Origin: Agathobacter sp.
Lineage (GTDB): Bacteria > Bacillota > Clostridia > Lachnospirales > Lachnospiraceae
Direction of reading: 5' to 3'
DNA length: 32,275 nucleotides
Assembly (NCBI GenBank): GCA_022772675.1
Contig: JALEZW010000056.1
Location: 1-32,275 of the forward strand
The translations under genes and the position numbers were made by a program. The notes beneath the pieces are model-generated. The model did no database searches. It saw only the letters and a program-made list of their open reading frames with translations, and was not told the origin of the DNA. Shown piece after piece: positions 18,781-27,086 of this stretch; position 1 is the stretch's first letter; each line of letters opens with the position of its first letter.

Positions 18781-19269
18781 ATGGAGAAATTTGAAGACAT
18801 CTACGAGAAGTACTACAGAAAAGTGTATTTGTTTCTCCTTAAACTGTCAGGGGATTCCTCTCATGCGGAGGAATTGACGCAGGATACGCTGTTTAAGGCA
18901 TTTTTACATATCGACCAGTATGAGGGACGAAGCAGTCTTTATACCTGGCTTTGCACGATTGCAAAAAATAACTGGCTGGCTGAAATAAAACGTAAAAAGG
19001 AGTTTGTGGATACCGGGATGGATCCGGAAATAAACAGCGGAATGAATGTGGAGAATGAAGTTCTGGACAGGCACATGGCAGAACTGATAAGAAAAGAAAT
19101 CGCACATTTGCCTGAGCCCTATGGCAGTGTGTGCGCTATGAAAATTTATGCAGAGCTTACGTATCGTGAGATTGCTGCAGAATTTCAGAAGTCTGAAAGT
19201 TGGGCGAAAATGACTTTTTTTAGAGGAAAAACGATGCTTATGGAAAGGATTGTGTCAAGTTTTCTATGA
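18781..19269 (+). CDS. ECF-type RNA polymerase sigma factor (module 1)
   Basis: 162 residues, the usual ECF size. The sigma-2 region covers about residues 5-75 (YEKYYRKVYLFLLKLSGDSSHAEELTQDTLFKAF, then SSLYTWLCTIAKNNWLAEIKR) and sigma-4 covers about 100-155 (LPEPYGSVCAMKIYAELTYREIAAEFQKSESWAKMTFFRGK). It directs RNA polymerase to stress or envelope genes. The next gene encodes a zinc-finger anti-sigma factor, the normal partner. A TATAAT at 18727 lies upstream without a clear -35. Another ECF/anti-sigma pair follows directly. Confidence 0.93.
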   Translation: MEKFEDIYEKYYRKVYLFLLKLSGDSSHAEELTQDTLFKAFLHIDQYEGRSSLYTWLCTIAKNNWLAEIKRKKEFVDTGMDPEINSGMNVENEVLDRHMAELIRKEIAHLPEPYGSVCAMKIYAELTYREIAAEFQKSESWAKMTFFRGKTMLMERIVSSFL

Positions 19270-19286
19270 AAACTTGACATGCAGCT

Positions 19287-19343
19287 TCGGTCCATTTGCC
19301 GAAGGCAAATTTTGCATGGACCGATGTTCAAAGGATGGAGAGG
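19287..19343 (+). repeat. Structured leader hairpin, copy A
   Basis: TCGGTCCA (19287-19294) pairs with TGGACCGA (19317-19324) around an inner TTTGCC/GGCAAA hairpin. The 3' half and following bases (19306-19343) closely match 23995-24033 before the second ATPase gene. It lies between the sigma and anti-sigma genes, just before the ribosome binding site. Confidence 0.65.
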
Positions 19344-19348
19344 TATAG

Positions 19349-20191
19349 ATGAAAAAGAGTGGAATCACCTGTCAGGTCATTCAGGATATTCTCCCACTAT
19401 ACACAGACGGCTGCTGTAGTGAGGATTCCAAAAACCTGGTGGAGGAGCATTTAAAGACCTGTGATGACTGTCGAAAACTGGTAGACCGCTATGAAGAGCC
19501 GGTTCCGGTTCAGGAGGAAAAAGAAGTGGAGGTTACCACTATCCGGCGCAGTATGAGACAGATTAGGAGAGGAAAAACAGCGGGAGTTGTTGCGTTAGTA
19601 TTGGTATTTGCGGTGTTTTTCGTGGCAATTCCATTAAAAAACTATATTGTCGGAGACGGAATCACCTATGCCAATTTAAAGGAAATATCAGATGCCTGTT
19701 CTTTTGGGGATGCCATTGCCGAAGGCGATTTTGAAAAGGCGTACAGCTATTTTAATATGAAACAGGCCTATGACAAACTGATCCGGCAGGCGGAGGATGA
19801 GGGAATTGATGACAGCGTAAAACAGGGAATTTTGAAGGTAAAAAACAATGGATTCGACTGGTATAATCAGGTCTGTCATGACTCATTTATTGAAGCCATG
19901 GAAAAGGTAGAGGAGAAGGGAAAATTATGGAAATCCTGTACCTACCGGTCAGCCGTCAAGCAGAAAGAGGGCTGGACATTATTTTATGACGGAAAGCTCC
20001 AGTCCGGTGAAACGATACTCATACAGTTTGATATGAACGCAGGCGGCATCGAGCATTATTGTGTTATGAAGGAATTTATGGTACTGGATGAAAAAAGCGG
20101 TGAGTTTGTTGAGGACAGGGAGGCGCGAAAGCTGAATGATGAGCTTCTTGAAATTTATGTGGAGCCGCAGAATAATAGTGTTATTCAATAG
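19349..20191 (+). CDS. Zinc-finger (zf-HC2) transmembrane anti-sigma factor (module 1)
   Basis: A 280-residue bitopic protein. The cytoplasmic N-terminus has the zinc-binding anti-sigma pattern: C8, H34, C38 and C41 (EEHLKTCDDCRKL), which binds and silences the cognate sigma factor. A single membrane helix spans about residues 77-96 (VVALVLVFAVFFVAIPL). The ~180-residue extracellular part, with helical DAIAEGDFEKAYSYFNMKQAY and beta-rich WTLFYDGKLQSGETILIQF, is probably a sensor or a DUF4179/DUF3600-like domain I cannot name. It is in the same operon as the preceding ECF sigma gene, 80 nt apart. Release probably follows an envelope signal. Confidence 0.88.
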   Translation: MKKSGITCQVIQDILPLYTDGCCSEDSKNLVEEHLKTCDDCRKLVDRYEEPVPVQEEKEVEVTTIRRSMRQIRRGKTAGVVALVLVFAVFFVAIPLKNYIVGDGITYANLKEISDACSFGDAIAEGDFEKAYSYFNMKQAYDKLIRQAEDEGIDDSVKQGILKVKNNGFDWYNQVCHDSFIEAMEKVEEKGKLWKSCTYRSAVKQKEGWTLFYDGKLQSGETILIQFDMNAGGIEHYCVMKEFMVLDEKSGEFVEDREARKLNDELLEIYVEPQNNSVIQ

Positions 20192-20261
20192 GATTTTTTT
20201 GTGCTGTCAATCGTGTATATAGTAGAGGTATGAATCAGATACAGGCAGGAGGAAGTATTAC

Positions 20262-20819
20262 ATGAAAGAGAATACAAGGGCGGCAGAATTTCGAGAGTTG
20301 TACGATCGGCAGATACAAAGAGTGTATAAGCTTGCCCTGCTGCTGCTCGGGAGTGTAGCAGATGCGGAGGATATTGCGCAGACCGTTTTCCTGAAGGTGT
20401 GGGAGAAGGCACCAAAATTTCGGGATGAGAACCACGAGATTGCCTGGTTTCTCACCACGACCAGAAACCAGTGCCGTGACCTTCAGAAAAGCTTTTACCG
20501 CAAGCACCGCACAGCTATAGAGGACGCTCCGGAACAGTCGGTTTCTCTTACATCCAATGTGGATAATGAAATCTGGCAGGCACTGCAGAGCCTGCCGGAG
20601 AAGTACCGCATCGTGCTGTACCTGTATTATTATGAGGGCTATCCGGTGAAGGAACTCTCCGTACTTCTGGGACGCAGGGCAAGTACCCTGCAGACACAAC
20701 TGGCAACAGGACGTAGGCTTTTGAAGGAAAAGATTGGCACAGAATCAGGAGGGGAAAATGAGAGAAAAGCTGGAGAAACAACTGAAACACACGATAGAAC
20801 AGATGGGACCGGACGATAA
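20262..20819 (+). CDS. ECF-type RNA polymerase sigma factor (module 2)
   Basis: 185 residues. Sigma-2 is at about residues 8-75 (FRELYDRQIQRVYKLALLLLGSVADAEDIAQTVFLKVWEK, then AWFLTTTRNQCRDLQKSF) and sigma-4 at about 108-160 (LPEKYRIVLYLYYYEGYPVKELSVLLGRRASTLQTQLATGRRLLKEK). GCAGGAGGA precedes the ATG. The last ~60 nt overlap the start of the next gene in another frame, so a charged, low-complexity tail (about residues 162-185) lies in the overlap. It is a second sigma of different sequence from module 1. Confidence 0.93.
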   Translation: MKENTRAAEFRELYDRQIQRVYKLALLLLGSVADAEDIAQTVFLKVWEKAPKFRDENHEIAWFLTTTRNQCRDLQKSFYRKHRTAIEDAPEQSVSLTSNVDNEIWQALQSLPEKYRIVLYLYYYEGYPVKELSVLLGRRASTLQTQLATGRRLLKEKIGTESGGENERKAGETTETHDRTDGTGR

Positions 20820-22161
20820 GCAGACAGAGCGGATCTGGCGTGGCGTGCAGAGCCGCACGAAAGAGAAGGAAAAGAGGTTTCCGGTATTTCGGGCAGCAGC
20901 AGTAGGGACATGTGTACTGGCACTGTGCGTGGTGACCGGAGTGAGTGTCAACGCGGCTACGGATGGAGCCTTTTTTGAATCTGTCCGTGCATTTGTAGGT
21001 ATGACGGAGCAGCAGGAAAAGGTTGCGGATGAAGGAATTAAACTTGGACGAAGAGAATCAAATACTTACGCAGATCCATTGGTGGCATGCTCAGATGCAT
21101 ACATTATATTTGCCAATGAGCGTGGACTCATGATTTACGGAAGAGAGGAGCAGACGCTTCTCGCAGCACTGGATCTGCAGGCATTGGACTGCAATTATTT
21201 TAATGCGGATACCATCGAGACCCACATCATGATGCAGGAGAACCTGCTTTACATTTTTAACGAGTATAAGGATAAAAATACTGAGAAAGTCTATACCTAT
21301 GATCTGACGCAGGCGGGATTGGAAAATGCGTTGGAATGTGTGGAGGATCCGGCTGAGGTGGCAGGGATTCAGAAGCAGTGGAACTCTTATGCAGCAGCGT
21401 ATCGCAGGGATACCTTTGATACGATACCGGCGGCACAGGAGGAGTGGAATGGAAGCAGGGATCTGACTTATAGTGAATACAGCATTGTCTGGACGGATGG
21501 AAAGGGTGCAGAGCAGATTAGCTGCCTGCTGATAAACGGTGATGGAACGTATGAACTTTATACATGTTCTGCAGATGATTTGTCGGATGCGAGGACAGAT
21601 ACACTTGCTCTGAAAGGATATGAAGACAGTACACAGGAGGAAAGTCTGCCGAAGTTTGTTTATACCGGAGATGACCCGGTGCTGAAAGCATTGTGCGACT
21701 ACATGTGTAAAGAAGATATGGGCGGCAGGTATCTTGGAGATGATGAGGAGAATGGGGTATTTATCCCGGCTCCGGTGGTGTACAAAACGGTTACACGAGG
21801 GGACGAATTGACGGTGTTTGCAAATTTGTGGAGCTATATTTACAAACAAAACGGCAACACTTTGGACTGTGTAAGCGGCGGAGAGCAGCCATCCCGTCTG
21901 AAACTGAAACCCGATGGCAACGGTGGCTATCGCATAGAGGAACACCTTACTGCGGGGGATGGCGCAGACTACGAAAAAGACATTAGGGATTTCTGTGCCG
22001 GATATATGATTTCTCCGGGAAAATTTATTGAGGCAGGTTATAAGTACGAGGGAATTCGTAAGGAACTGATTCGGATGTATGTGGATGACAATCATCTGGA
22101 TATTAAGTATTTTAAGGACTATGGCTGGGATCCGATCGCGCTGGATGACGAAAACGAATAA
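20758..22161 (+). CDS. Membrane anti-sigma-like protein (module 2)
   Basis: 467 residues. It starts with a cytoplasmic helical region (REKLEKQLKHTIEQMGPDDKQTERIWRGVQSR), has one membrane helix at about residues 45-66 (AAAVGTCVLALCVVTGVSVNAA) and then a large extracellular domain. It lacks the HxxxCxxC zinc motif of module 1. The overlap with the upstream ECF sigma gene and the layout strongly suggest an anti-sigma factor for that sigma. The extracellular part, rich in Asp, Glu and Tyr, may be a sensor. AGGAGGGG lies 4 nt before the ATG at 20758, which decides this start over an in-frame ATG at 20734. Confidence 0.8.
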   Translation: MREKLEKQLKHTIEQMGPDDKQTERIWRGVQSRTKEKEKRFPVFRAAAVGTCVLALCVVTGVSVNAATDGAFFESVRAFVGMTEQQEKVADEGIKLGRRESNTYADPLVACSDAYIIFANERGLMIYGREEQTLLAALDLQALDCNYFNADTIETHIMMQENLLYIFNEYKDKNTEKVYTYDLTQAGLENALECVEDPAEVAGIQKQWNSYAAAYRRDTFDTIPAAQEEWNGSRDLTYSEYSIVWTDGKGAEQISCLLINGDGTYELYTCSADDLSDARTDTLALKGYEDSTQEESLPKFVYTGDDPVLKALCDYMCKEDMGGRYLGDDEENGVFIPAPVVYKTVTRGDELTVFANLWSYIYKQNGNTLDCVSGGEQPSRLKLKPDGNGGYRIEEHLTAGDGADYEKDIRDFCAGYMISPGKFIEAGYKYEGIRKELIRMYVDDNHLDIKYFKDYGWDPIALDDENE

Positions 22162-22278
22162 TCCTCCTGGGTACAGATAGGAATCCGGTGATTTTTGTAA
22201 ATACGATTGATAAAATCACTTTCTAAGAGTAAACTGTAATTAACATCGTTTACATCATCCATAAGGGGGATTGAATAT

Positions 22279-23859
22279 ATGGGAATTTATCTGAACCCGG
22301 GAAATGATAATTTTCAAATTGCATGTAATTCTGAAATTTACGTGGATAAAACAGGAATGATTAAGCATACCAATCGGATGATCTGTACGCAACAGCGGTT
22401 TATCTGCATCAGCCGTCCGAGAAGATTCGGAAAATCCATCGCGGCAAATATGCTGGCGGCTTATTACGGAAAGGACTGCGATTCCGCAGAATTGTTTGCA
22501 CCGTATCAAATTGCACAGGATGAAGATTTTCGCAAAAATTTAAATCGATATAATGTAATTATGCTGAATATTCAGGATTTTGTGAGTATAATACCCAAAG
22601 TTGATGAAATGCTTTTATTTTTGCAGAAACGAGTAATCAAAGAATTAAAACGGGCATACCCGGATATCGTTGATGCTGATGAAAGCTTTTTGAGTTTTGT
22701 TCTGGAGGATTTGTACAGTGAGACAAAAGAGACATTTGTTTTCATTATTGATGAGTGGGACTGTATTTTAAGGGACCGCCAGTATACTGCCGATGACCAG
22801 AAAAAATATCTGGATTTTATCCGGAATCTGCTGAAGGACAAGGCATACGTTGCCCTTGCCTATATGACCGGAATTCTGCCTATTAAAAAATATGGAACTC
22901 ACTCTGCATTGAATATGTTTGACGAGTATTCCATGACAAGACCCTTTGAATACGCACAGTTTATAGGTTTTACAGAGCCGGAGGTAAAGGCCCTTTGTGC
23001 AAAATATCAGGTGGATTTTGACACCATGAAAAGCTGGTATGACGGGTATACCTTTCCGGAAGTGGGACACATTTATAATCCCAAGTCTGTGGTGGACAGT
23101 ATCCGGAGAAAAAGCTTTGGAAGCTACTGGACTCAGACCGAGACCTATGAAGCACTAAAGATTTATATTGATTTAAACTATGACGGTCTGAAGGATGCAG
23201 TTGTACAGATGCTTGCGGGAGGCCGCGTGGGAATCAATCCGGAGCGGTTCCAGAATGATATGACCACTTTCAGCAGCAAAGATGACGTCTTAACCCTATT
23301 GGTGCATCTGGGTTATCTGGCCTTTGACAGTGAACATTCGGAAGTGTTCATTCCAAATGCGGAAATCCGCGGAGAATTCCGCAACGCAATTCAAGGGGAT
23401 CATTGGAAGGATATCGTTGCTGCACTGGAGCAGTCCCAGAAGCTGCTTGAGGCAACCTGGAATCAGGACGGAGAGACCGTGGCTGAGATTCTGGATGCCG
23501 TGCACAGCGAGAATACCTCAATACTCACTTACAACGATGAGAATTCTCTAAGCTGTGTGATCTCTCTGGCCTATTTCAACGCCATGAAGGAGTATACGAA
23601 GATCCGTGAATTCCCCAGTGGGAAAGGCTTTGCCGATATTGTATATCTTCCCAGGAAGCATTCCGATAAACCGGCATTGATCGTAGAATTAAAGTATGAT
23701 GCTTCTGCAGAAGGGGCGATTACGCAGATCAGAGAAAAGCGGTATGTGGAGAGCCTGAAGGAGTATCACGGGAATCTGCTTCTGGTAGGAATTAATTACG
23801 ATAAGGAAAGCAAGAAACATACCTGTGTGATTGAAAAGTGGGAGAATTTTTGCTGTTGA
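22279..23859 (+). CDS. AAA-ATPase with C-terminal PD-(D/E)XK nuclease-like domain
   Basis: A 526-residue member of the AAA-ATPase-like plus PD-(D/E)XK family, often amplified in gut Bacteroidetes and Firmicutes. It opens MGIYLNPG and YVDKTGMI; Walker A is RPRRFGKS (about residues 46-53), Walker B is FVFIIDEWD (about 155-163). A C-terminal nuclease-like core shows D in GFADIVYLP (about 452) and E-L-K in VELKYD (about 470-472). A helical bundle of about 150 residues lies between. The family's biological role is unknown; mobile-element or defence roles have been proposed. Fragments of the same gene family lie at 18184 and 26482, so it has been copied or recombined within this region. GGGGGA lies about 9 nt before the ATG. 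Confidence 0.88.
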   Translation: MGIYLNPGNDNFQIACNSEIYVDKTGMIKHTNRMICTQQRFICISRPRRFGKSIAANMLAAYYGKDCDSAELFAPYQIAQDEDFRKNLNRYNVIMLNIQDFVSIIPKVDEMLLFLQKRVIKELKRAYPDIVDADESFLSFVLEDLYSETKETFVFIIDEWDCILRDRQYTADDQKKYLDFIRNLLKDKAYVALAYMTGILPIKKYGTHSALNMFDEYSMTRPFEYAQFIGFTEPEVKALCAKYQVDFDTMKSWYDGYTFPEVGHIYNPKSVVDSIRRKSFGSYWTQTETYEALKIYIDLNYDGLKDAVVQMLAGGRVGINPERFQNDMTTFSSKDDVLTLLVHLGYLAFDSEHSEVFIPNAEIRGEFRNAIQGDHWKDIVAALEQSQKLLEATWNQDGETVAEILDAVHSENTSILTYNDENSLSCVISLAYFNAMKEYTKIREFPSGKGFADIVYLPRKHSDKPALIVELKYDASAEGAITQIREKRYVESLKEYHGNLLLVGINYDKESKKHTCVIEKWENFCC

Positions 23860-23920
23860 GATTGTAATGATTTGGGTTATATGCCGTCACCCGTCTGCAA
23901 CTTCTATTGCAAAATTGCCA

Positions 23921-23960
23921 ACTTACAAGTATAATACTTATAAGTATTATACTTGTAAGT
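23921..23960. repeat. Perfect 40-bp palindrome
   Basis: Positions 23921-23940 are the exact reverse complement of 23941-23960, with no unpaired centre. The arms begin ACTTACAAGTATAATACTTA. The DNA is A/T-rich and could extrude as a cruciform, or bind a dimeric or tetrameric regulator. It lies 61 nt after the AAA-ATPase gene and 78 nt before the next ATPase gene. No T-run follows, so it is not an ordinary terminator. Confidence 0.9.
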
Positions 23961-23981
23961 ATACAAATTTGAATATCTGTT

Positions 23982-24033
23982 CATCTTCCAAAGACAAATT
24001 CTGCATGGACAGATGTTCAAAGACTTGGAGGGG
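23982..24033 (+). repeat. Structured leader hairpin, copy B
   Basis: CATCT-TCCA (23982-23990) pairs with TGGA-c-AGATG (24006-24015). The segment 23995-24033 is about 85 percent identical by eye to 19306-19343. As in copy A, it ends at the ribosome binding site of the following gene (GGAGGGG). The function is unknown. Confidence 0.6.
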
Positions 24034-24037
24034 AAGT

Positions 24038-25426
24038 ATGATTGGCAGAGAAAAAGAACTGGAGCAGTTGGAAAGGCTGTGTGCCCGGGACCGGTTTGAA
24101 TTTTTAGTGATGTATGGGAGAAGACGGGTTGGAAAGACGACAATCCTTCAGGAATTTTCAAATAGTCATAACGTGATTTTTTATTCGGCTCAGGAGAAAA
24201 ATGACAGCCTGAATCTTCAGGATTTTTCCAAAATGATTCAACAACATTTTGACGGACAGTGGGTGGCACCATTCTTGTCATGGGAAGATGCCTTTTCCTA
24301 TGTGACCAGAAAAACAGCGGATCAAAAGACGATACTGATCATTGATGAATTCCCTTTTATGGCAGGTCCTAATCCATCCATTAAAAGTATGCTGCAGCAT
24401 GAAATCGACCATCACTGGAAAGACCGGAATATATTTTTGATTTTGTGTGGTTCCAGTGTGAGCTTTATGATCAATGATATTATGGGATATGAAAGTCCGC
24501 TTTACGGGCGTACAACTGCTTCCATGGAAGTGCTGCCATTTGATTATCTGGATGCTGCAAGATTTTTCCCGAATTATTCGATGGAAGAGAAGCTGATGGC
24601 ATATGGGGTGCTGGGAGGAATACCACGGTATTTAAATGCATTTTCGGATGAATATTCCATACAGGAAAATATCGAAACAGAGATTTTGAAAAATGGGGCA
24701 TTCTTAAACGATGAACCGATGATGCTTCTGCGGATGGAACTTCGTGAGCCGAGTGTTTACAACAGCATTTTGGAAGCAATTGCAAGAGGATACAACAAGA
24801 TTACGGAAATTGCGGACTGCATCCATGAAGATCGGGGGAAATGCAGTAAATACATTACAACTCTGCAAACCATAAGACTGGTTGAAAAGCGTGTACCCTG
24901 TGGAGAGCCGGAAACTAGCAAAAAAAGTATTTACGTTTTGACCGATCATTTTTACAGATTTTGGTATCACTTTATATTTTCAAACAAAAGCTATTATGAA
25001 ATGTTGGGGGAAGCAGATGCTGCCAAAGAAATCATGAATGACATTTCAGAGTTTATGGGACTTGCATTTGAAGAAATCTGTAAGCAGTATTTGATTCATC
25101 AGGCAAAGCAAAAAAAGCTCTCGTTTGTTCCGGCATACATCGGAAAGTGGTGGGGGAATAACCCGGCGATCCGGGCTCAGGATGATATAGATTTGCTTGC
25201 ATTGAATAAGAAAAAAACAGAGGGCATTTTTTGTGAATGTAAATTTACAAACAAACCAATGCCGATGGAAGAATATGAGGATCTGCTGCTTGCTGCAAAA
25301 GCATTTCCGGAGACTATGAAGAAGCAGTTGATGTTTATCAGTAAAAGTGGATATGTGGATTCTGTGAAAAGGCGGGCAGAAGAAGAGGGCGCACTGCTTT
25401 TGACGATACAGGATTTGTTTATTTGA
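24038..25426 (+). CDS. ATP-binding protein of the archaeal-ATPase/DUF234 type
   Basis: A 462-residue P-loop ATPase. It starts MIGREKELEQLERL, with Walker A GRRRVGKTT (about residues 24-32) and Walker B TILIIDEFPFM (about 99-108). The middle includes SSVSFMINDIMGYESPLYGRTTASMEVLPFD, a typical pattern of this family, then a winged-helix-like part. The C-terminal domain contains DDIDLLALNKKKTEGIFCECKF (about 386-407), a nuclease-like D...E-x-K arrangement of DUF234. Members are linked with defence or mobile DNA, function unproven. The ATG at 24038 is chosen by GGAGGGG 6 nt upstream; the longer open frame to 23831 runs through the palindrome and is rejected. It is a different ATPase family from its upstream neighbour. 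Confidence 0.87.
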   Translation: MIGREKELEQLERLCARDRFEFLVMYGRRRVGKTTILQEFSNSHNVIFYSAQEKNDSLNLQDFSKMIQQHFDGQWVAPFLSWEDAFSYVTRKTADQKTILIIDEFPFMAGPNPSIKSMLQHEIDHHWKDRNIFLILCGSSVSFMINDIMGYESPLYGRTTASMEVLPFDYLDAARFFPNYSMEEKLMAYGVLGGIPRYLNAFSDEYSIQENIETEILKNGAFLNDEPMMLLRMELREPSVYNSILEAIARGYNKITEIADCIHEDRGKCSKYITTLQTIRLVEKRVPCGEPETSKKSIYVLTDHFYRFWYHFIFSNKSYYEMLGEADAAKEIMNDISEFMGLAFEEICKQYLIHQAKQKKLSFVPAYIGKWWGNNPAIRAQDDIDLLALNKKKTEGIFCECKFTNKPMPMEEYEDLLLAAKAFPETMKKQLMFISKSGYVDSVKRRAEEEGALLLTIQDLFI

Positions 25427-25547
25427 TGCTCAAAAGTATAAAGCTTATGTAAAAAGCTGGAAGCCGGTGCAATAGAAGGTAAACTGACTTTTCATAAAAA
25501 CACAACAGTACAACGCAACAAGTGGATCAAATAAAAAGGAATGAATA

Positions 25548-26471
25548 TTGAGAAAGAATAAAGGAATCATAATCACAGCCTTTTTTATACTGGCAGTAGT
25601 GGCTGTGGCAGAGGGAAGCCATCTGGTAAAGAATTATGTAAAAAATCAGAATCGAGAATCGAAGCTGCCGGAGGCTGCTACAGAATCTTCAGCAGAATCT
25701 TCATCAGGATCATTTACGAAATCAATTTCAGAACCAACCTCAGAGACGGCTGTGGAACCAGTTACAGAATTGGCTTCGAAGCCGGGTATGGAACCAGTTA
25801 CAGAATTGGCTTCGGAGCCGGTTACGGAACAAACAGCGGAACAGGATGCAGAAGCTGCTGCGGACCTATCGGAACTTTCTGAAATCTCTAATCACGATTT
25901 CTATATTTCCGAAATCCCGGACGAAATCTTTGAAAAAATGCAGGGCAAGTCTTTTAAGCAAGACTGTACGGTGCCACGGGAGGATCTTCGTTATCTTCAT
26001 GTGCTGCACAAGGGGTTTGACGGTCAGACAAAGGAAGGGGAGCTGGTGGTGAATAAAGCCATCGCCGATGATGTTCTTGCAATTTTCGAGGAATTGTATC
26101 AGGCAGATTATCCCATTGAGAAGGTGCGCCTGGTGGATGAATATGATGCAGACGACGAGGCTTCCATGAGAGATAACAATTCATCTGCTTTTAACTTTCG
26201 TTTCATTTCCCATACTACAAAGGTATCGAAGCATGGCCTGGGGATGGCAGTGGATATCAATCCCCTTTACAATCCATATGTGAAGGCTGTGAAGGGTGAA
26301 ACCTCCATTGAGCCTGCCGTTGCTGCTGCATATGTGGACAGAAGCGGGGATTTCCCATACAAAATCGATCATGACGATCTGTGCTACAAGCTTTTTACCA
26401 AATATGGGTTTACCTGGGGCGGCGACTGGGAACATTCCAAGGATTATCAGCATTTTGAGAGAGGGGAGTAG
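25548..26471 (+). CDS. Secreted or membrane-anchored M15-family peptidase
   Basis: A 307-residue protein. A TTG start is followed by an N-terminal signal anchor (IIITAFFILAVVAVAEG). Then comes a long Ser/Thr/Glu-rich linker (about residues 38-110) including a tandem 12-residue repeat (EPVTELASKPGM, EPVTELASEPVT; 36-nt period). The C-terminal domain (about 115-307) resembles peptidase M15 (D-Ala-D-Ala carboxypeptidase or L-Ala-D-Glu endopeptidase): KHGLGMAVDIN gives zinc ligands His near 229 and Asp near 236, and DWEHSKDYQHFE gives the final His near 302. It probably cuts cell-wall peptide cross-links outside the membrane. AAAGGAATG precedes the start. It runs directly into an AAA-ATPase gene fragment. 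Confidence 0.82.
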   Translation: MRKNKGIIITAFFILAVVAVAEGSHLVKNYVKNQNRESKLPEAATESSAESSSGSFTKSISEPTSETAVEPVTELASKPGMEPVTELASEPVTEQTAEQDAEAAADLSELSEISNHDFYISEIPDEIFEKMQGKSFKQDCTVPREDLRYLHVLHKGFDGQTKEGELVVNKAIADDVLAIFEELYQADYPIEKVRLVDEYDADDEASMRDNNSSAFNFRFISHTTKVSKHGLGMAVDINPLYNPYVKAVKGETSIEPAVAAAYVDRSGDFPYKIDHDDLCYKLFTKYGFTWGGDWEHSKDYQHFERGE

Positions 26472-26481
26472 CTGTCTGAAA

Positions 26482-26520
26482 TTTGACAGTGAACATTCGG
26501 AAGTGTTTATTTCAAAGGCA
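26482..26520 (+). pseudogene. Fragment of an AAA-ATPase gene (middle part)
   Basis: The 39 nt encode FDSEHSEVFISKA then stop and align with 23323-23361 of the intact gene (FDSEHSEVFIPNA), with about 4 differences. Only this scrap remains, 10 nt after the M15 peptidase stop. It shows recombination or deletion at this point. Confidence 0.75.
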
Positions 26521-26553
26521 TAAATTTGTGGGGGAATTCTGTGGTGTAATATT

Positions 26554-27020
26554 GTACGGGGGAATTTTATGTGTTTAAAATTCAGCCGTATTCTTTTTGT
26601 TTTGTACGTGTGAAATTACGAAATCTGGAAACCCATCCGTAAAATCCAGATGTCCTGTACGGGCGAAATCTCGAACTTCTCAAAACCACCTGTATAATAT
26701 TTATATTCTGTACGGGCGAAATTACGAAATCCGGAAACCACCCGTACAATATCTATATTCTGTACGGGCAAAATCTCAAATTCCTCAAAACCACCCGTAT
26801 ACTCCCAAGTCATGTACATGTGAAATTTCGAAAATGAAAAACCACCCGTATAAACCTTACGAACTGTACGGGTGAAATTTTAAAATTGCAAAACTACCCG
26901 TATAATCCTTGCACTTTGTACGGGTGAAATTACGAAAATCTAAAAATCGCCCGTATAATTCCTACGCCCCGCACGGGTGAAACCCTGAAATTCAAAAGTC
27001 ACTCATATGTGACCTTCCTG
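26554..27020. repeat. Nine-unit tandem array of hairpin repeats, 52-bp period
   Basis: Starts of the units marked by GTAC (or GCAC) lie at 26554, 26604, 26657, 26710, 26762, 26814, 26866, 26918 and 26971, spacing 50-53, mostly 52. Most units carry a left arm like TACGGGTG and a right arm like CACCCGTA about 25 nt later, separated by A/T-rich DNA, then a variable tail beginning TATAAT-like. Units differ by many substitutions. Ends decay into non-matching DNA. There are no unique spacers between identical repeats, so it is not a CRISPR array. An ORF running through it (26597-26875) reflects the repeat only. Confidence 0.88.
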
Positions 27021-27086
27021 TAACCAATAAGAACGATCATAAATCCTTTCAAATCCCATTATGTATAAGGAAATCATTCTTGACTT

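Noticed and set aside
23831-24037. 69-codon N-terminal extension of the second ATPase
   Set aside because: It translates the 40-bp palindrome and leader hairpin into low-complexity Tyr/Lys/Thr; the ATG at 24038 has a proper ribosome binding site and family-typical start.
25753-25824. Tandem 36-nt repeat as a mobile or regulatory element
   Set aside because: It is in frame and encodes a 12-residue linker repeat of the M15 peptidase, explained by coding sequence.
26597-26875. ORF of 92 codons across the tandem array
   Set aside because: The amino-acid pattern only mirrors the repeat; the 52-bp period is not a multiple of three and there is no good ribosome binding site.
26554-27020. CRISPR array
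   Set aside because: Units vary along their whole length and there are no conserved repeats separating unique spacers; no cas genes are nearby.
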